Source of the DNA: Flectobacillus sp. BAB-3569
Lineage (GTDB): Bacteria; Bacteroidota; Bacteroidia; Cytophagales; Spirosomataceae
Assembly: GCF_002270355.1 (NCBI RefSeq)
Contig: NZ_NJFZ01000013.1
Span: forward strand, 62,001 to 126,000
Reading direction: 5' to 3'
DNA: 64,000 nt
In this document: positions 44,814-54,022 of the stretch, one piece after another
Numbering within the stretch: the stretch's first letter is position 1
Layout of the letters: each line of letters begins with the position of its first letter
The notes under the pieces: model-generated
Seen by the model: the letters and a program-made list of their open reading frames with translations, nothing else
The model's database searches: none
Told to the model about the DNA's origin: nothing
Program-made: the position numbers and the translations under genes

Positions 44814-46973
44814 ATGAACAAATTATATCAAATAGCTTTAGGTTTCACGAGTATTGTATTGGCTTCGTGTACCAAATATGAGCCATTGGAGTTTGCCACA
44901 ACCAAACCCGAAAGTGTTGCTTTGCAAGAAAATATTGACGCCTATCCCGCGCTCAAATCCTATATCAACCGCACCTCAAATCCTAATTTTAAGTTTGGCG
45001 TAGCGCTTTCTCTCAACGACTACGTCAACAAAGGGGTAATGTATCGTCTGGCCAATAAAAACTTCGATGAAATTGCCCTAGGATATGAAATGAAGCATGG
45101 TGCTGTAGTGCAGTCGAATGGCTCCTTGGCCTTAGATAATGTATCCAAACTTCTGGCAGCCGCCAAAGAAGCAGGTACTACCGTTTATGGACATACCCTT
45201 TGCTGGCATGCCAATCAAAATGCGAGCTATCTCAATAGCCTAATAGCACCTATGCTCGTAACAGCGCCATCTTTTCCTAACGACCTAAACACTAACCCAT
45301 TAAACAACAACCTTTTTACTGGTTGGAACCAAGTCAATAGCGGTGCAGGTATTTCTATTGCCAATAACGCAGGTATGGGAGCAGGTACAAAAGCGATAAA
45401 ACTGAGTGCATCGGCTACTTCGTCATCGGCGACCGCTTTACAGCTGACAAGTCCTTCAATTACTGTTGTACCTGGACATAAATACGAAGTCGTTTGCTAT
45501 ATCAAATCAGATGTTGCAGGTGAAGGACGTATCTCTTTTGAAGGACTTAGCAACAACACTCCTTCGATTGACTGGACCAAATCTGGAAAAGCTTCAACAA
45601 CTTTTACGACAGGTATTTCATGGAAAGAAATCAGATTTCAAATCAGTGACTTTACAGGAAATAGCATTAAGCTCAATTTTGATTTGGGCTATAAACCGAA
45701 TGTGAATTATTACATCGACATCAACAACCTCTACGTGTACGATACCCAAGGAACTCCAGTAGTAACCAACCTTGTAGCTAACGGCGATTTTGAGTCAGGC
45801 TCAGGTTGGGGAGGCTGGGGCGGTAGCTCGTCGAGAGGTGTAACAGCTGATGGTTTGGGTTATAGCAATAAGGGGAAAGCCTTTTTCGTAACAAACCCTG
45901 CAAAATCAGCTAACTACTGGGATGTCCAAACTCTTTATGATTTAGGAAAAAGCCTTAACAATGGCGAATCTTATGTGCTTTCGTTTTGGGTAAAAGGTAC
46001 TGCCGAAGGAATCATTCGACCAGAATTACAAAGTCCTTCTTATACCTCAAATGGCTATGGTCAGGTTCCAGTTACAAAAGAATGGAAGCTAATAGAACTA
46101 ACAACCACAGTTTCGGGTACAGATAAGTCACGATTGGTATTTAGTTACGGTGAATTTGGTGGAACAGTTTATATAGATAACGTAGTTCTGAAAAGTACTA
46201 AAGCTTCAGGTGGTGCAGTTACGTTGGCAGAAAAAACAGCAACCGAAAAGACTAGTTTGATAGGCACTGCTTTAGACACTTGGATGTCAGGCATTATGGG
46301 TGTAAGTAAATCTTATGTAAAAGCATGGGATGTCGTTAATGAGCCTATGGACGATGGAAAACCTTACGAGCTAAAAACTGCCGTAGGTCGCACTACGATT
46401 TCTTCAGATGAGTTTTTCTGGCAAGATTATCTTGGCAAAGATTACGCAGTAACAGCATTCCAATTGGCAAGAAAATACGGCAATCCTGATGACAAGCTAT
46501 TTATCAATGACTATAATCTTGAATATAGTCTCGACAAATGTAAAGGAATTATTGCTTACACAAATTATATCGAGAGCAAAGGTGCAAAAGTAGATGGTAT
46601 CGGTACACAAATGCATATCAGTATCACTTCTGATAAAAACAAAATTGCCGAAATGTTCAAGTTATTAGCAGCTAGTGGTAAGTTAATTAAAATCTCAGAA
46701 TTGGATATAGGCTTGGGTGGTGTCAAAACCGCTAACGCTACCAAAGAACAATATCAAGCACAAGCCGAAATGTATAAGTATGTAATTGACAAATACTTTG
46801 AACTCATTCCAGCGGCTCAGCGATATGGTATTACTATTTGGAGTCCGCTTGATAGTCCTGCCAATTCAAGTTGGAGAGCTGATGAACCAATCGGCCTTTG
46901 GAATGGGCAATATGTTCGTAAACTAGCTTACTCGTATGTAGCTGATGCTATTAAAGCTAATACAAGCAAATAA
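44814..46973 (+). CDS. xyn10A: Endo-1,4-beta-xylanase GH10 with inserted tandem CBMs
   Basis: 719-residue surface lipoprotein (lipobox LASC near residue 19). The GH10 barrel is split: its first part (about 35-145, FKFGVALSLNDYV, HTLCWHANQ) is interrupted by two CBM4-type beta-sandwiches (about 160-310 and 318-465; the second begins LVANGDFESGSGWGGWG) and resumes at about 470. Catalytic residues are Glu510 (WDVVNEP, acid/base) and Glu629 (ISELDIG, nucleophile). CBM insertion at this point is the hallmark of Bacteroidetes Xyn10A enzymes of Xus loci, where the CBMs help hold long xylan at the surface. It ends the susC-D-C-D-E-xyn10 operon. Confidence 0.93.
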   Translation: MNKLYQIALGFTSIVLASCTKYEPLEFATTKPESVALQENIDAYPALKSYINRTSNPNFKFGVALSLNDYVNKGVMYRLANKNFDEIALGYEMKHGAVVQSNGSLALDNVSKLLAAAKEAGTTVYGHTLCWHANQNASYLNSLIAPMLVTAPSFPNDLNTNPLNNNLFTGWNQVNSGAGISIANNAGMGAGTKAIKLSASATSSSATALQLTSPSITVVPGHKYEVVCYIKSDVAGEGRISFEGLSNNTPSIDWTKSGKASTTFTTGISWKEIRFQISDFTGNSIKLNFDLGYKPNVNYYIDINNLYVYDTQGTPVVTNLVANGDFESGSGWGGWGGSSSRGVTADGLGYSNKGKAFFVTNPAKSANYWDVQTLYDLGKSLNNGESYVLSFWVKGTAEGIIRPELQSPSYTSNGYGQVPVTKEWKLIELTTTVSGTDKSRLVFSYGEFGGTVYIDNVVLKSTKASGGAVTLAEKTATEKTSLIGTALDTWMSGIMGVSKSYVKAWDVVNEPMDDGKPYELKTAVGRTTISSDEFFWQDYLGKDYAVTAFQLARKYGNPDDKLFINDYNLEYSLDKCKGIIAYTNYIESKGAKVDGIGTQMHISITSDKNKIAEMFKLLAASGKLIKISELDIGLGGVKTANATKEQYQAQAEMYKYVIDKYFELIPAAQRYGITIWSPLDSPANSSWRADEPIGLWNGQYVRKLAYSYVADAIKANTSK

Positions 46974-46997
46974 ATTTAGTAAGTAATCGTGCAGAAT

Positions 46998-47130
46998 AAG
47001 ATTTAAGTTATGTGTTTAGGGACAAGGCAACAGGCACAAGGCACAGAGTGTTAAAATGTGTTTTTTGCCGATAGCCCACAGCTGAAATCCGTAAGCCAAA
47101 AAATTAAATTTTATTTTGCACAATTGCTTA
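46998..47130. repeat. Dispersed intergenic repeat, copy B
   Basis: Holds AAGGCAACAGGCACAAGGCAC and CAGCTGAAATCCGTAAGCC, ending TTTTATTTTGCAC. Same family and orientation as 32158-32304; inverted relative at 19557-19660. The remaining gap to 47483 has TTTCGG-type repeats (47155-47255) and no gene. Confidence 0.65.
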
Positions 47131-47483
47131 GCTGGGTAAGGAGTTCAGATTATTTCAGATTTGGGTTTTCTGACTTCGGATATGATTAAGGTATTTTATT
47201 TGCGATAATACTAAAGCAGTAGTATGACTTCCGAAATCCCATATCCGAAATTGTTTGAATGTTTTCGTCCACGCAAACCCATCACTTAACCTTACACCTA
47301 AAGCATTTGGACATTGGGTTACTTCGGGATTTTGTAATCCAATGTTTCAAAGCTTTTATTTACTAGATACTTTACCCCTAAAACAGTACTTATTCAAGGT
47401 ATAATATTGGTATTTTTACTTTCAGAAATAACTATGGGTAGTCCCAATGCTGAATTTAGTACAAAATCCTGTGATGAAATTTT

Positions 47484-50400
47484 ATGATTACTATGAGGAA
47501 AAGCATTATTTTTTTATTCTTACTTCTAACACATTTCTGTTGCTTTTCGCAACAGAAGGAATATAAGTTTATCAATTTTAGTAGTAAAAATGGACTTTCC
47601 TCCAATTCGATTAATGCTATAGTCAAAGATAATAATGGCTTTATGTGGTTTGGCACTGAGGATGGACTTAACAAGTTTGATGGCCAAAATTTTAAAGTAT
47701 ATCGCCACAAAGAAACCGATAGTACAAGCATTGGTAGAGGACCAGTGATAGATATTATCAAAGATAAAACGGGCAACATCTGGCTTGCCACAAATTTTAC
47801 CTTATCTGTTTATAATCTAAATCTTGACTCATTTATTAATTATGATTTTACCAATTATGGTTGGATTACTTGTTTGTATGCCGACCATGATGACAAAATC
47901 TGGGTGGGAACTTACTCTGGCTTATTTCTTTTTGACCCCAAAACTCAAAAGACTGTCTCGTTCAAGTCCAACCCAAACGATTACACTAAACTAAATACAA
48001 ACGTCATCAATTGCATTTATGAGGACCACCAACATCATATCTGGATTGGCACTGCAAACGGATTACATCTATATGACAGTAACTCTCGTGTGTTTAGACG
48101 CTTTTTACATGAAAATAATAATCCTGAAAGTTTAAGTAGAAATAATATTAGCTGTATTACTGAAAGCAAGCAAGGAGAACTTTGGATTGGGACTGACCAA
48201 GGAGGCATTAATGTTTTGGACAAAAAACGACATACTTTTAAACACTATGTTTCGAATCCCAACGACAACTCAACGCTTATCAATAACAGTATCCATAAAT
48301 TGGTTTTTGATAAAAATGGGCAATTGTGGGTTGGCATGGAAGGGGGATTAAATATCCTAGAACAAAAAACAGGAAAAGTCATTAGAGTAAAAAGTTCACC
48401 CGTTGAACCAAATAGCTCTTTTATTAACAATGGAGGTCGCTCGGTAAGAGACATTTACATTGATGATGCAGGAATTTATTGGGTAGCTATCCATCAAGGT
48501 GGCGTCAATAAATATGACTCAAATTTAACATTCTTTAATCATAAACATTATAATATATTTGATCCAAATGGTCTAACAGGTAGCTCTGTGATGGCTTTTG
48601 CCGAAAGTCCAACGGGAGATATTTTTATTGGGACAGAAGGCACAGGACTCAATCTCTGGAATAGAAAAACAGGACAGATTCATCCGTATAAACTCAAAGA
48701 AGGAAAAGCTAATACAGCTTCCATTATTGCTTTGGGAGTTTCAGGAAAAACACTTTTGGTGGGCACCTACCAACGAGGTTTTTATAGTGTTGACATGACA
48801 ACAGGCAATTCAAAATACTATTTATTGCCTTACAGTCCAACAGATACAAGAGATTTACCTGTAAACTGTATCAAGACGGATAGTCAGGGAAAAGTCTGGC
48901 TCGGAACCAATGGTAGTGGGGTCTATTTATTTGACCCAATACTGCAATCTATCGTTACCACAGAGAAAATTTTTGGACTAAAATCTTCTCAAAAAATTCC
49001 TTTAAACGGATTCATTACTGCGATTGAAGAAGATAAAAGCGGCAACCTTTGGTTTGCTTCAAATGGTACAGGTATTGCTATTTTCAACCAGCAACAAAAG
49101 AGATTTACCGTGTTAAATCATGCCAACAGCAAACTCCCAATCGATAAAGTTCAAAGTATTTATTGTGACCACGCAGGGCGAATTTGGGTAGGCGCACAAG
49201 GTGGGGGTCTTTGCCTGTATAAACCTCAATCTCAGACATTTGAAATATTTGACGAATCTTTCTCTTTGTCAAATGATGTGATTTATAAAATACTAGAGGA
49301 TTCAAAAGGTAAAATTTGGGTTAGTACCAACAAAGGTATCAGTTCGTTTGACCCTGAGAAAAAAGTGTTTAGAAACTTTAGCTATTACAATGGCGTACTA
49401 CAAAGCACTTTCAACATAGGCTCGGGATTAAAAACTGCCGATGGACAGTTATTTTTTGGTGGCTTGGATGGCTTCAACTATTTCAATCCTGCCGAAATAT
49501 TGCAGAAAAAAAATATTCCTCCATTGGTTATTACTAGTCTGAAAATCAACAACAAACAAGTAAATCCAATAGAAAACTCAGAAATACAAGAGCACATATC
49601 AATCGCTAAAGAAATAGTTTTGAGTTATAAGCAGAACTTTTCGCTCGATTTTATGGCGCTCAATTATACCGTACCTCACGAAAGTAGGTATGCTTACAAA
49701 CTCGAAGGATTTGATAAAGAATGGAATCAAGTAGGAACTTCTACCACGGCTGTTTATACCAATCTCGACCCTGGCAGTTATACTTTTCACCTAAAAGCAT
49801 ACAGTGAAGATGGCTCATGGGAAACACCCGAAAAAGTGATTGAAATTACCGTTGAACCACCTTTTTGGATGACTTTTTACGCCTATTTGTTTTATGCCAT
49901 CGTTATTGCGCTCATTGTTTGGGGTATTCGTAGAAGTTCAATTCAAAAACTCAAACGTGAATTTGTGCTTGAGCAAGAGCGCCTTGAAATGAAGCATTTG
50001 ATTGAAAAAGAACGCCACGATGCAGAGCAAAAACCGAACTCGAAAAGGTGAAAGTTAAGTTTTTGACCAATTTGAGTCATGAATTAAAAACACCTCTTAC
50101 GCTGGTACTCAACCCAATTGAGAATTTGATGTTTCAAGAAAATAGTACCGAAAAACTCGAAATGCTCAACCTAATCAGTCGAAATGCCAAACGATTACTT
50201 AATCTCGTTAATCAATTATTAGACCTGAGAAAAATTGAAGCCAACGAATTAAATCTGAATGCCACCGAAGGCGATTTGGTATCTTTTTGTCAAGAAATCG
50301 TGGATTCGTTCAAGTATATAGCTGTTCGCAAAAGTATCCATTTACACTTTGTAAGTGTTTATAGCCATTATCATACGTCTTTTGACAAAGATAAAATGGA

Positions 50401-51580
50401 GAGGATTCTCATCAATTTACTCTCAAATGCGATAAAATTTACCAACGAAGGCGGCAATGTTAGCTTTCAAATAGCTCAAGAGGGCACATCTGGTATTCGA
50501 TTGATAGTGCGAGATACAGGCATTGGTTTGTCGAAAGATAGTACCGATAAAATTTTTGAAAGGTTTTATCAGATCAACAATAACGTCGATATTCTTAATC
50601 AAGGTAGCGGAATTGGCTTGTCTATTGCGCAAGAATTTGTCAAACTTCATGGTGGAACCATCAAAGTGGAAAGCGAAGAAGGCGTTGGAAGTGCCTTTAT
50701 CATTTCATTGCCTTTGTATAGCCTTGAGGCAGTCCAGTCGCCTCCAATAGACTTAGAGCCTGAAGTGACACCGATAACAGACTTTGCTAAATCAGAACCT
50801 CCTAAAATCGAACTTCCTATTATTTTGATTGTGGACGACGACGACGATTTGAGAGCTTATTTGGTAGAAAGCTTAAAATCAAAATACAAAGTTATCGAAG
50901 CTTCTGACGGTCGACAAGGTTGGCAAAAAGCTTTATCATATCATCCGCAATTGATTGTGAGTGATGTCAATATGCCTGTGGTTGACGGAGTCGAGATGGT
51001 TCGGAAAATTAAAAATGATACCCGCACCAAACATATTCCTGTGATCATGCTCACGGTGTTATCCGAAGAAGTAGACCAACTCAAAGGCTTAGAATCTGGT
51101 GCTAGCGATTATTTGAGTAAGCCTTTTAGTTTTCATTTACTTAGTATCAAAATTGAAAATTTGCTTAGCTTAAATAGCTTATTAAAAAGCACTTACAGTA
51201 AACATATTCAGCTCGAAACCCCTGAGATAGAGATAGAATCGGAGGATGAGAAGTTCTTGTTAAAACTATCCAAATATGTGGAAGAAAATATTGAAGATCC
51301 TGATTTGACAGTAGAAGAACTCAGTAAGGTAATGTTTGTAAGTCGTGGAACGCTTTATAATCGCGTACTGAGTCTGACGGGTGAAACCCCAGTAGAATAT
51401 GTTCGCTCGGTGAAATTGAAAAAATCAATTGCACTTTTACAAAAGAATGACATGAAAATTTCGCAAATCGCCTATGCTGTTGGATTTTCTAATCCTAATT
51501 ATTTTGCACGAGCATTCAAGGCAAAATACAATGTTTCACCAACTGAATATATTACTCAAACACGAAAAACAGCCGTTTAA
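47484..51580 (+). pseudogene. Hybrid two-component sensor/regulator (HTCS) of the xylan locus (frameshifted as sequenced)
   Basis: One-protein sensor kinase plus regulator. Order: signal peptide (MRKSIIFLFLLLTHFCCFSQ), two seven-bladed beta-propellers of Reg_prop repeats (about 25-690, many W-[IV]-G-T blades), Y_Y_Y domain (about 700-790), one membrane helix (FYAYLFYAIVIALIVWGI), HisKA with FLTNLSHELKTPLTL, HATPase (DTGIGLS, GSGIGLS), receiver (ILIVDDDDDLRAY with phospho-Asp in VSDVNMP) and AraC HTH. The frame breaks at GAGC-A5-CCG (50026-50035); six A would restore a 1365-aa protein. As read, the first stop overlaps a GTG of the second frame (GTGA at 50048). It should activate the xylan genes on binding xylo-oligosaccharides. 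Confidence 0.9.
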
Positions 51581-51586
51581 ATTCCA

Positions 51587-51621
51587 CGCTAATTAGCACT
51601 CATGTAAGGTGCTAATTAGTG
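51587..51621 (+). terminator. Hairpin after HTCS
   Basis: 11-bp perfect stem (CTAATTAGCAC at 51589-51599, complement at 51609-51619) a few bases beyond the HTCS stop. No clear T-tract, so termination strength is uncertain. Confidence 0.5.
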
Positions 51622-51732
51622 TATTCATAAACAAAATTCTATCAAAAGATGTGGCAAAGAATAATTCTTTGCTAGGTCTCCCCTTTTACCTATCCCTTAC
51701 AAAAATGTACTTGTAGTACACAACAAACGCGT

Positions 51733-52848
51733 ATGATGAACACAAAAATCAAAACACTTTTAACGCTTGGGACTACTGTAGCCTGTCTACAAAGCGTGCA
51801 AGCACAAACACAGGGTAACTCTCTAAAATCAGCTTATCAAGAAGATTTCCTCATAGGAACAGCCCTTGGGACAGAGCACATTTTGGAAAGAAACGAAAAG
51901 GCTAATCAATTGATAAAGAAGGAGTTTAATGCTATTACTCCAGAAAATATCATGAAGTCTCAGTTGATTCACCCAGAAGTCGATAGATACAACTTTAGTC
52001 TGTCGGATAAGTTTGTAGATTATGGACTCAAAAACCAAATGTACATTGTGGGACACACTTTGGTATGGCATTCACAATTACCAAGTTTTGTACATAAAAT
52101 AAGTAGTGCAGATTCGCTACGTATATTTATGAAAGAGCACATCAAAACCGTAATGGGACGCTACGCAGGCAAGATTAATAGCTGGGATGTGGTGAACGAA
52201 GCACTCAACGAGGATGGCACCTATCGCAAATCTATTTTCTTTAATAAACTAGGAGATTCCTATATCAAAGAAGCTTTTGAATTGGCCGCTCAAGTTGACC
52301 CAAAAGCCGAGTTATACTACAATGATTATAATATCGAACAGCCAGCCAAACGAAAAGGAGCAATTGCATTGATTAAAAAATTGCAAGAAAATGGAGTGAA
52401 AATAAACGGTGTAGGTATTCAAGGGCATTGGAGTATCAATTCAAATAACCTCAAAGATATCGAAGATTCAATTCTAGAGTTTTCACAAATGGGATTGAAA
52501 GTCGCTTTTACTGAATTGGATTTGACTGTACTGCCCAATCCTTGGGATTTGCGAGGTGCCGATGTAAATCAACGTTTTAAGGAAGATCCAAAAATGAATC
52601 CTTACAAAGATTCTCTACCTGATTCTGTCCAAAATGCGTTGGCAAATCGCTATTCTGAGCTTTTCAAGTTATTCTTGAAACATAAAGACAAAATCAGTCG
52701 CATCACTTTTTGGGGAGTAGATGACCGCCACTCTTGGCTCAATGGTTTTCCAATTCCTAATCGTACTAATTATCCTCTCTTATTTGACAGAGCTTTAGAA
52801 CCGAAAAAAGCTTATCAAAGTTTGATAAGTCTTAAGGAAAGTAAGTAA
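51733..52848 (+). CDS. Endo-1,4-beta-xylanase GH10, secreted
   Basis: 371-residue single-domain GH10 xylanase. Signal peptide MMNTKIKTLLTLGTTVACLQSVQAQ with no lipobox, so it is soluble in the periplasm. The complete barrel includes HTLVWHSQLPSF, the acid/base Glu156 in WDVVNEALNEDG and the nucleophile Glu261 in AFTELDLTV, and ends with ITFWGVDDRHSWLNGFP. There is no CBM. Together with the surface GH10 this gives the usual two-stage scheme: surface cutting of polymer, then periplasmic cutting of imported oligosaccharides. It lies 152 bp after the HTCS gene, probably under HTCS control. Confidence 0.95.
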   Translation: MMNTKIKTLLTLGTTVACLQSVQAQTQGNSLKSAYQEDFLIGTALGTEHILERNEKANQLIKKEFNAITPENIMKSQLIHPEVDRYNFSLSDKFVDYGLKNQMYIVGHTLVWHSQLPSFVHKISSADSLRIFMKEHIKTVMGRYAGKINSWDVVNEALNEDGTYRKSIFFNKLGDSYIKEAFELAAQVDPKAELYYNDYNIEQPAKRKGAIALIKKLQENGVKINGVGIQGHWSINSNNLKDIEDSILEFSQMGLKVAFTELDLTVLPNPWDLRGADVNQRFKEDPKMNPYKDSLPDSVQNALANRYSELFKLFLKHKDKISRITFWGVDDRHSWLNGFPIPNRTNYPLLFDRALEPKKAYQSLISLKESK

Positions 52849-52856
52849 TAAAAATG

Positions 52857-52924
52857 AATTAGTGCTGTACAAAAGATTGTAAGAGCTATCTATTTCGGAT
52901 ATAATCTTTCGTACAGCACTAATT
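52857..52924. terminator. Long hairpin downstream of GH10
   Basis: 14-bp perfect outer arms (AATTAGTGCTGTAC at 52857-52870, complement at 52911-52924) with an inner AAGATT/AATCTT pairing (52873-52878 with 52903-52908). It starts 8 bp past the xylanase stop in a convergent gap and probably terminates both directions, although T-tracts are weak. Confidence 0.6.
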
Positions 52925-52989
52925 ATGAGAGGTAAATATCTCAAGAATAACTCATTTGCTGTTGCCCACTTTATATTTTACTAAAATGA

Positions 52990-53062
52990 TAAAAGCTTTT
53001 TGCCTAATGCCTACGGCTTACAGCCTGGAGCGTAATAATGCAATTTTATTTTGCATTATTAC
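52990..53062. repeat. Repeat-derived hairpin overlapping the CE6 stop
   Basis: TTTTTGCCTAATGCCTACGG... followed by a 12-bp inverted repeat (GTAATAATGCAA at 53032-53043, complement at 53051-53062). The TTTTATTTTGCA end is shared with the repeats at 32158-32304 and 46998-47130. It overlaps the last codons of the esterase gene. Confidence 0.5.
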
Positions 53063-53927
53063 CTAATTTTTTCGACACAGGTACTTTATATCCCAACACG
53101 TCGAGCATCATAAAAGCGTATCTCTTACCTAGCTCACGATAGCCCGCTGCGTCGAAATGTAAATTATCTGCGGCATCTGTACAGCCTTTCGACGAGATGA
53201 TACGAGCCGTTGGTATCGTTTTAGGAAGCGTAGCAATAATCGTATTCATACTTGCACAAATCCCTCCTTGCTCCGCATGAACCGTTTCGCCAGCCAATAA
53301 TGGAACAGAATCAGGAGGTAAATTCAAATCTTGTAGAAGGTTATCATACACAATTTTAACTTTCTTTGTCCAAGTAGTATCATTCGTATTCGATTCCCCT
53401 TGATGTAACAAAATGCCTTTGATAACACCTTCTTTTTGTGCCAATTTCGCCATTTCTACCAATCTTCTGTAAGGATTTCCGTCATACTCCTTAATCATAT
53501 TTTTCATCCAATTCGGAGCCACAGTTGCTACGTAAGAATCAGTTTTATCTTTATCAAAAAGTTCTATTTTACAGCCTCCAATAGATACATTTATTACCCC
53601 AACATTGACAGATGATGGCAAGTATTCTAACATGGTTCTTCCAAAATAATCAACTGGGGTCAACCCTGTATTGCAACGACAAAGCGGTGGTACTGCGGTG
53701 TACCATTGTCCCATTTTCCTGTTTAGATTTGGACAATCCAAAGCTTCCAATACCTTAAATCTTGGATTGACTCCAACGGTATCTTGTGGCTCAAACTTGG
53801 CATTTCCTTCCATATTTGATTGTCCTAAACTGAGGTAAATATGAAAATTAGGGTTTTGAGCAAAAGTTTTACCCAACACACAAACCATACATAATAAGAT
53901 AAAAGCAATTTTCTTGTTCATAGTCAT
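53046..53927 (-). CDS. Acetylxylan esterase-like protein, CE6/sialate O-acetylesterase fold
   Basis: 293-residue exported SGNH hydrolase (signal peptide around MNKKIAFILLCMVCVLGKTFAQ; the start may be the first or third codon). Catalytic features: Ser37 in GQSNMEG, the oxyanion/Gly block NVSIGGCKIE, HQGESN, and the Asp-His pair in DNLHFDAAGYRELG near residue 260. The closest family is carbohydrate esterase 6, which removes acetyl groups from xylan. The location beside xylanases supports this. It is transcribed opposite to the GH10 gene, and a terminator separates it from the upstream GH43. Confidence 0.88.
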   Translation of the reverse strand: MTMNKKIAFILLCMVCVLGKTFAQNPNFHIYLSLGQSNMEGNAKFEPQDTVGVNPRFKVLEALDCPNLNRKMGQWYTAVPPLCRCNTGLTPVDYFGRTMLEYLPSSVNVGVINVSIGGCKIELFDKDKTDSYVATVAPNWMKNMIKEYDGNPYRRLVEMAKLAQKEGVIKGILLHQGESNTNDTTWTKKVKIVYDNLLQDLNLPPDSVPLLAGETVHAEQGGICASMNTIIATLPKTIPTARIISSKGCTDAADNLHFDAAGYRELGKRYAFMMLDVLGYKVPVSKKLGNNAK

Positions 53928-53964
53928 AAGTTGTTATTAGTTATTGCTTCAGTTGCAATACTGT

Positions 53965-53997
53965 TTAAAAAAGAAGTTCAAGACCTCGTCTTGAACT
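53965..53997 (-). terminator. Intrinsic terminator between GH43 and CE6
   Basis: Perfect 10-bp stem (AGTTCAAGAC at 53975-53984, complement at 53988-53997), 3-nt loop. On the minus strand it is followed by TCTTTTTT. It lies 26 bp after the GH43 stop, so the esterase gene needs read-through or its own promoter. Confidence 0.88.
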
Positions 53998-54022
53998 AGT
54001 AATAAGTAAGTAATTGGCTGAG

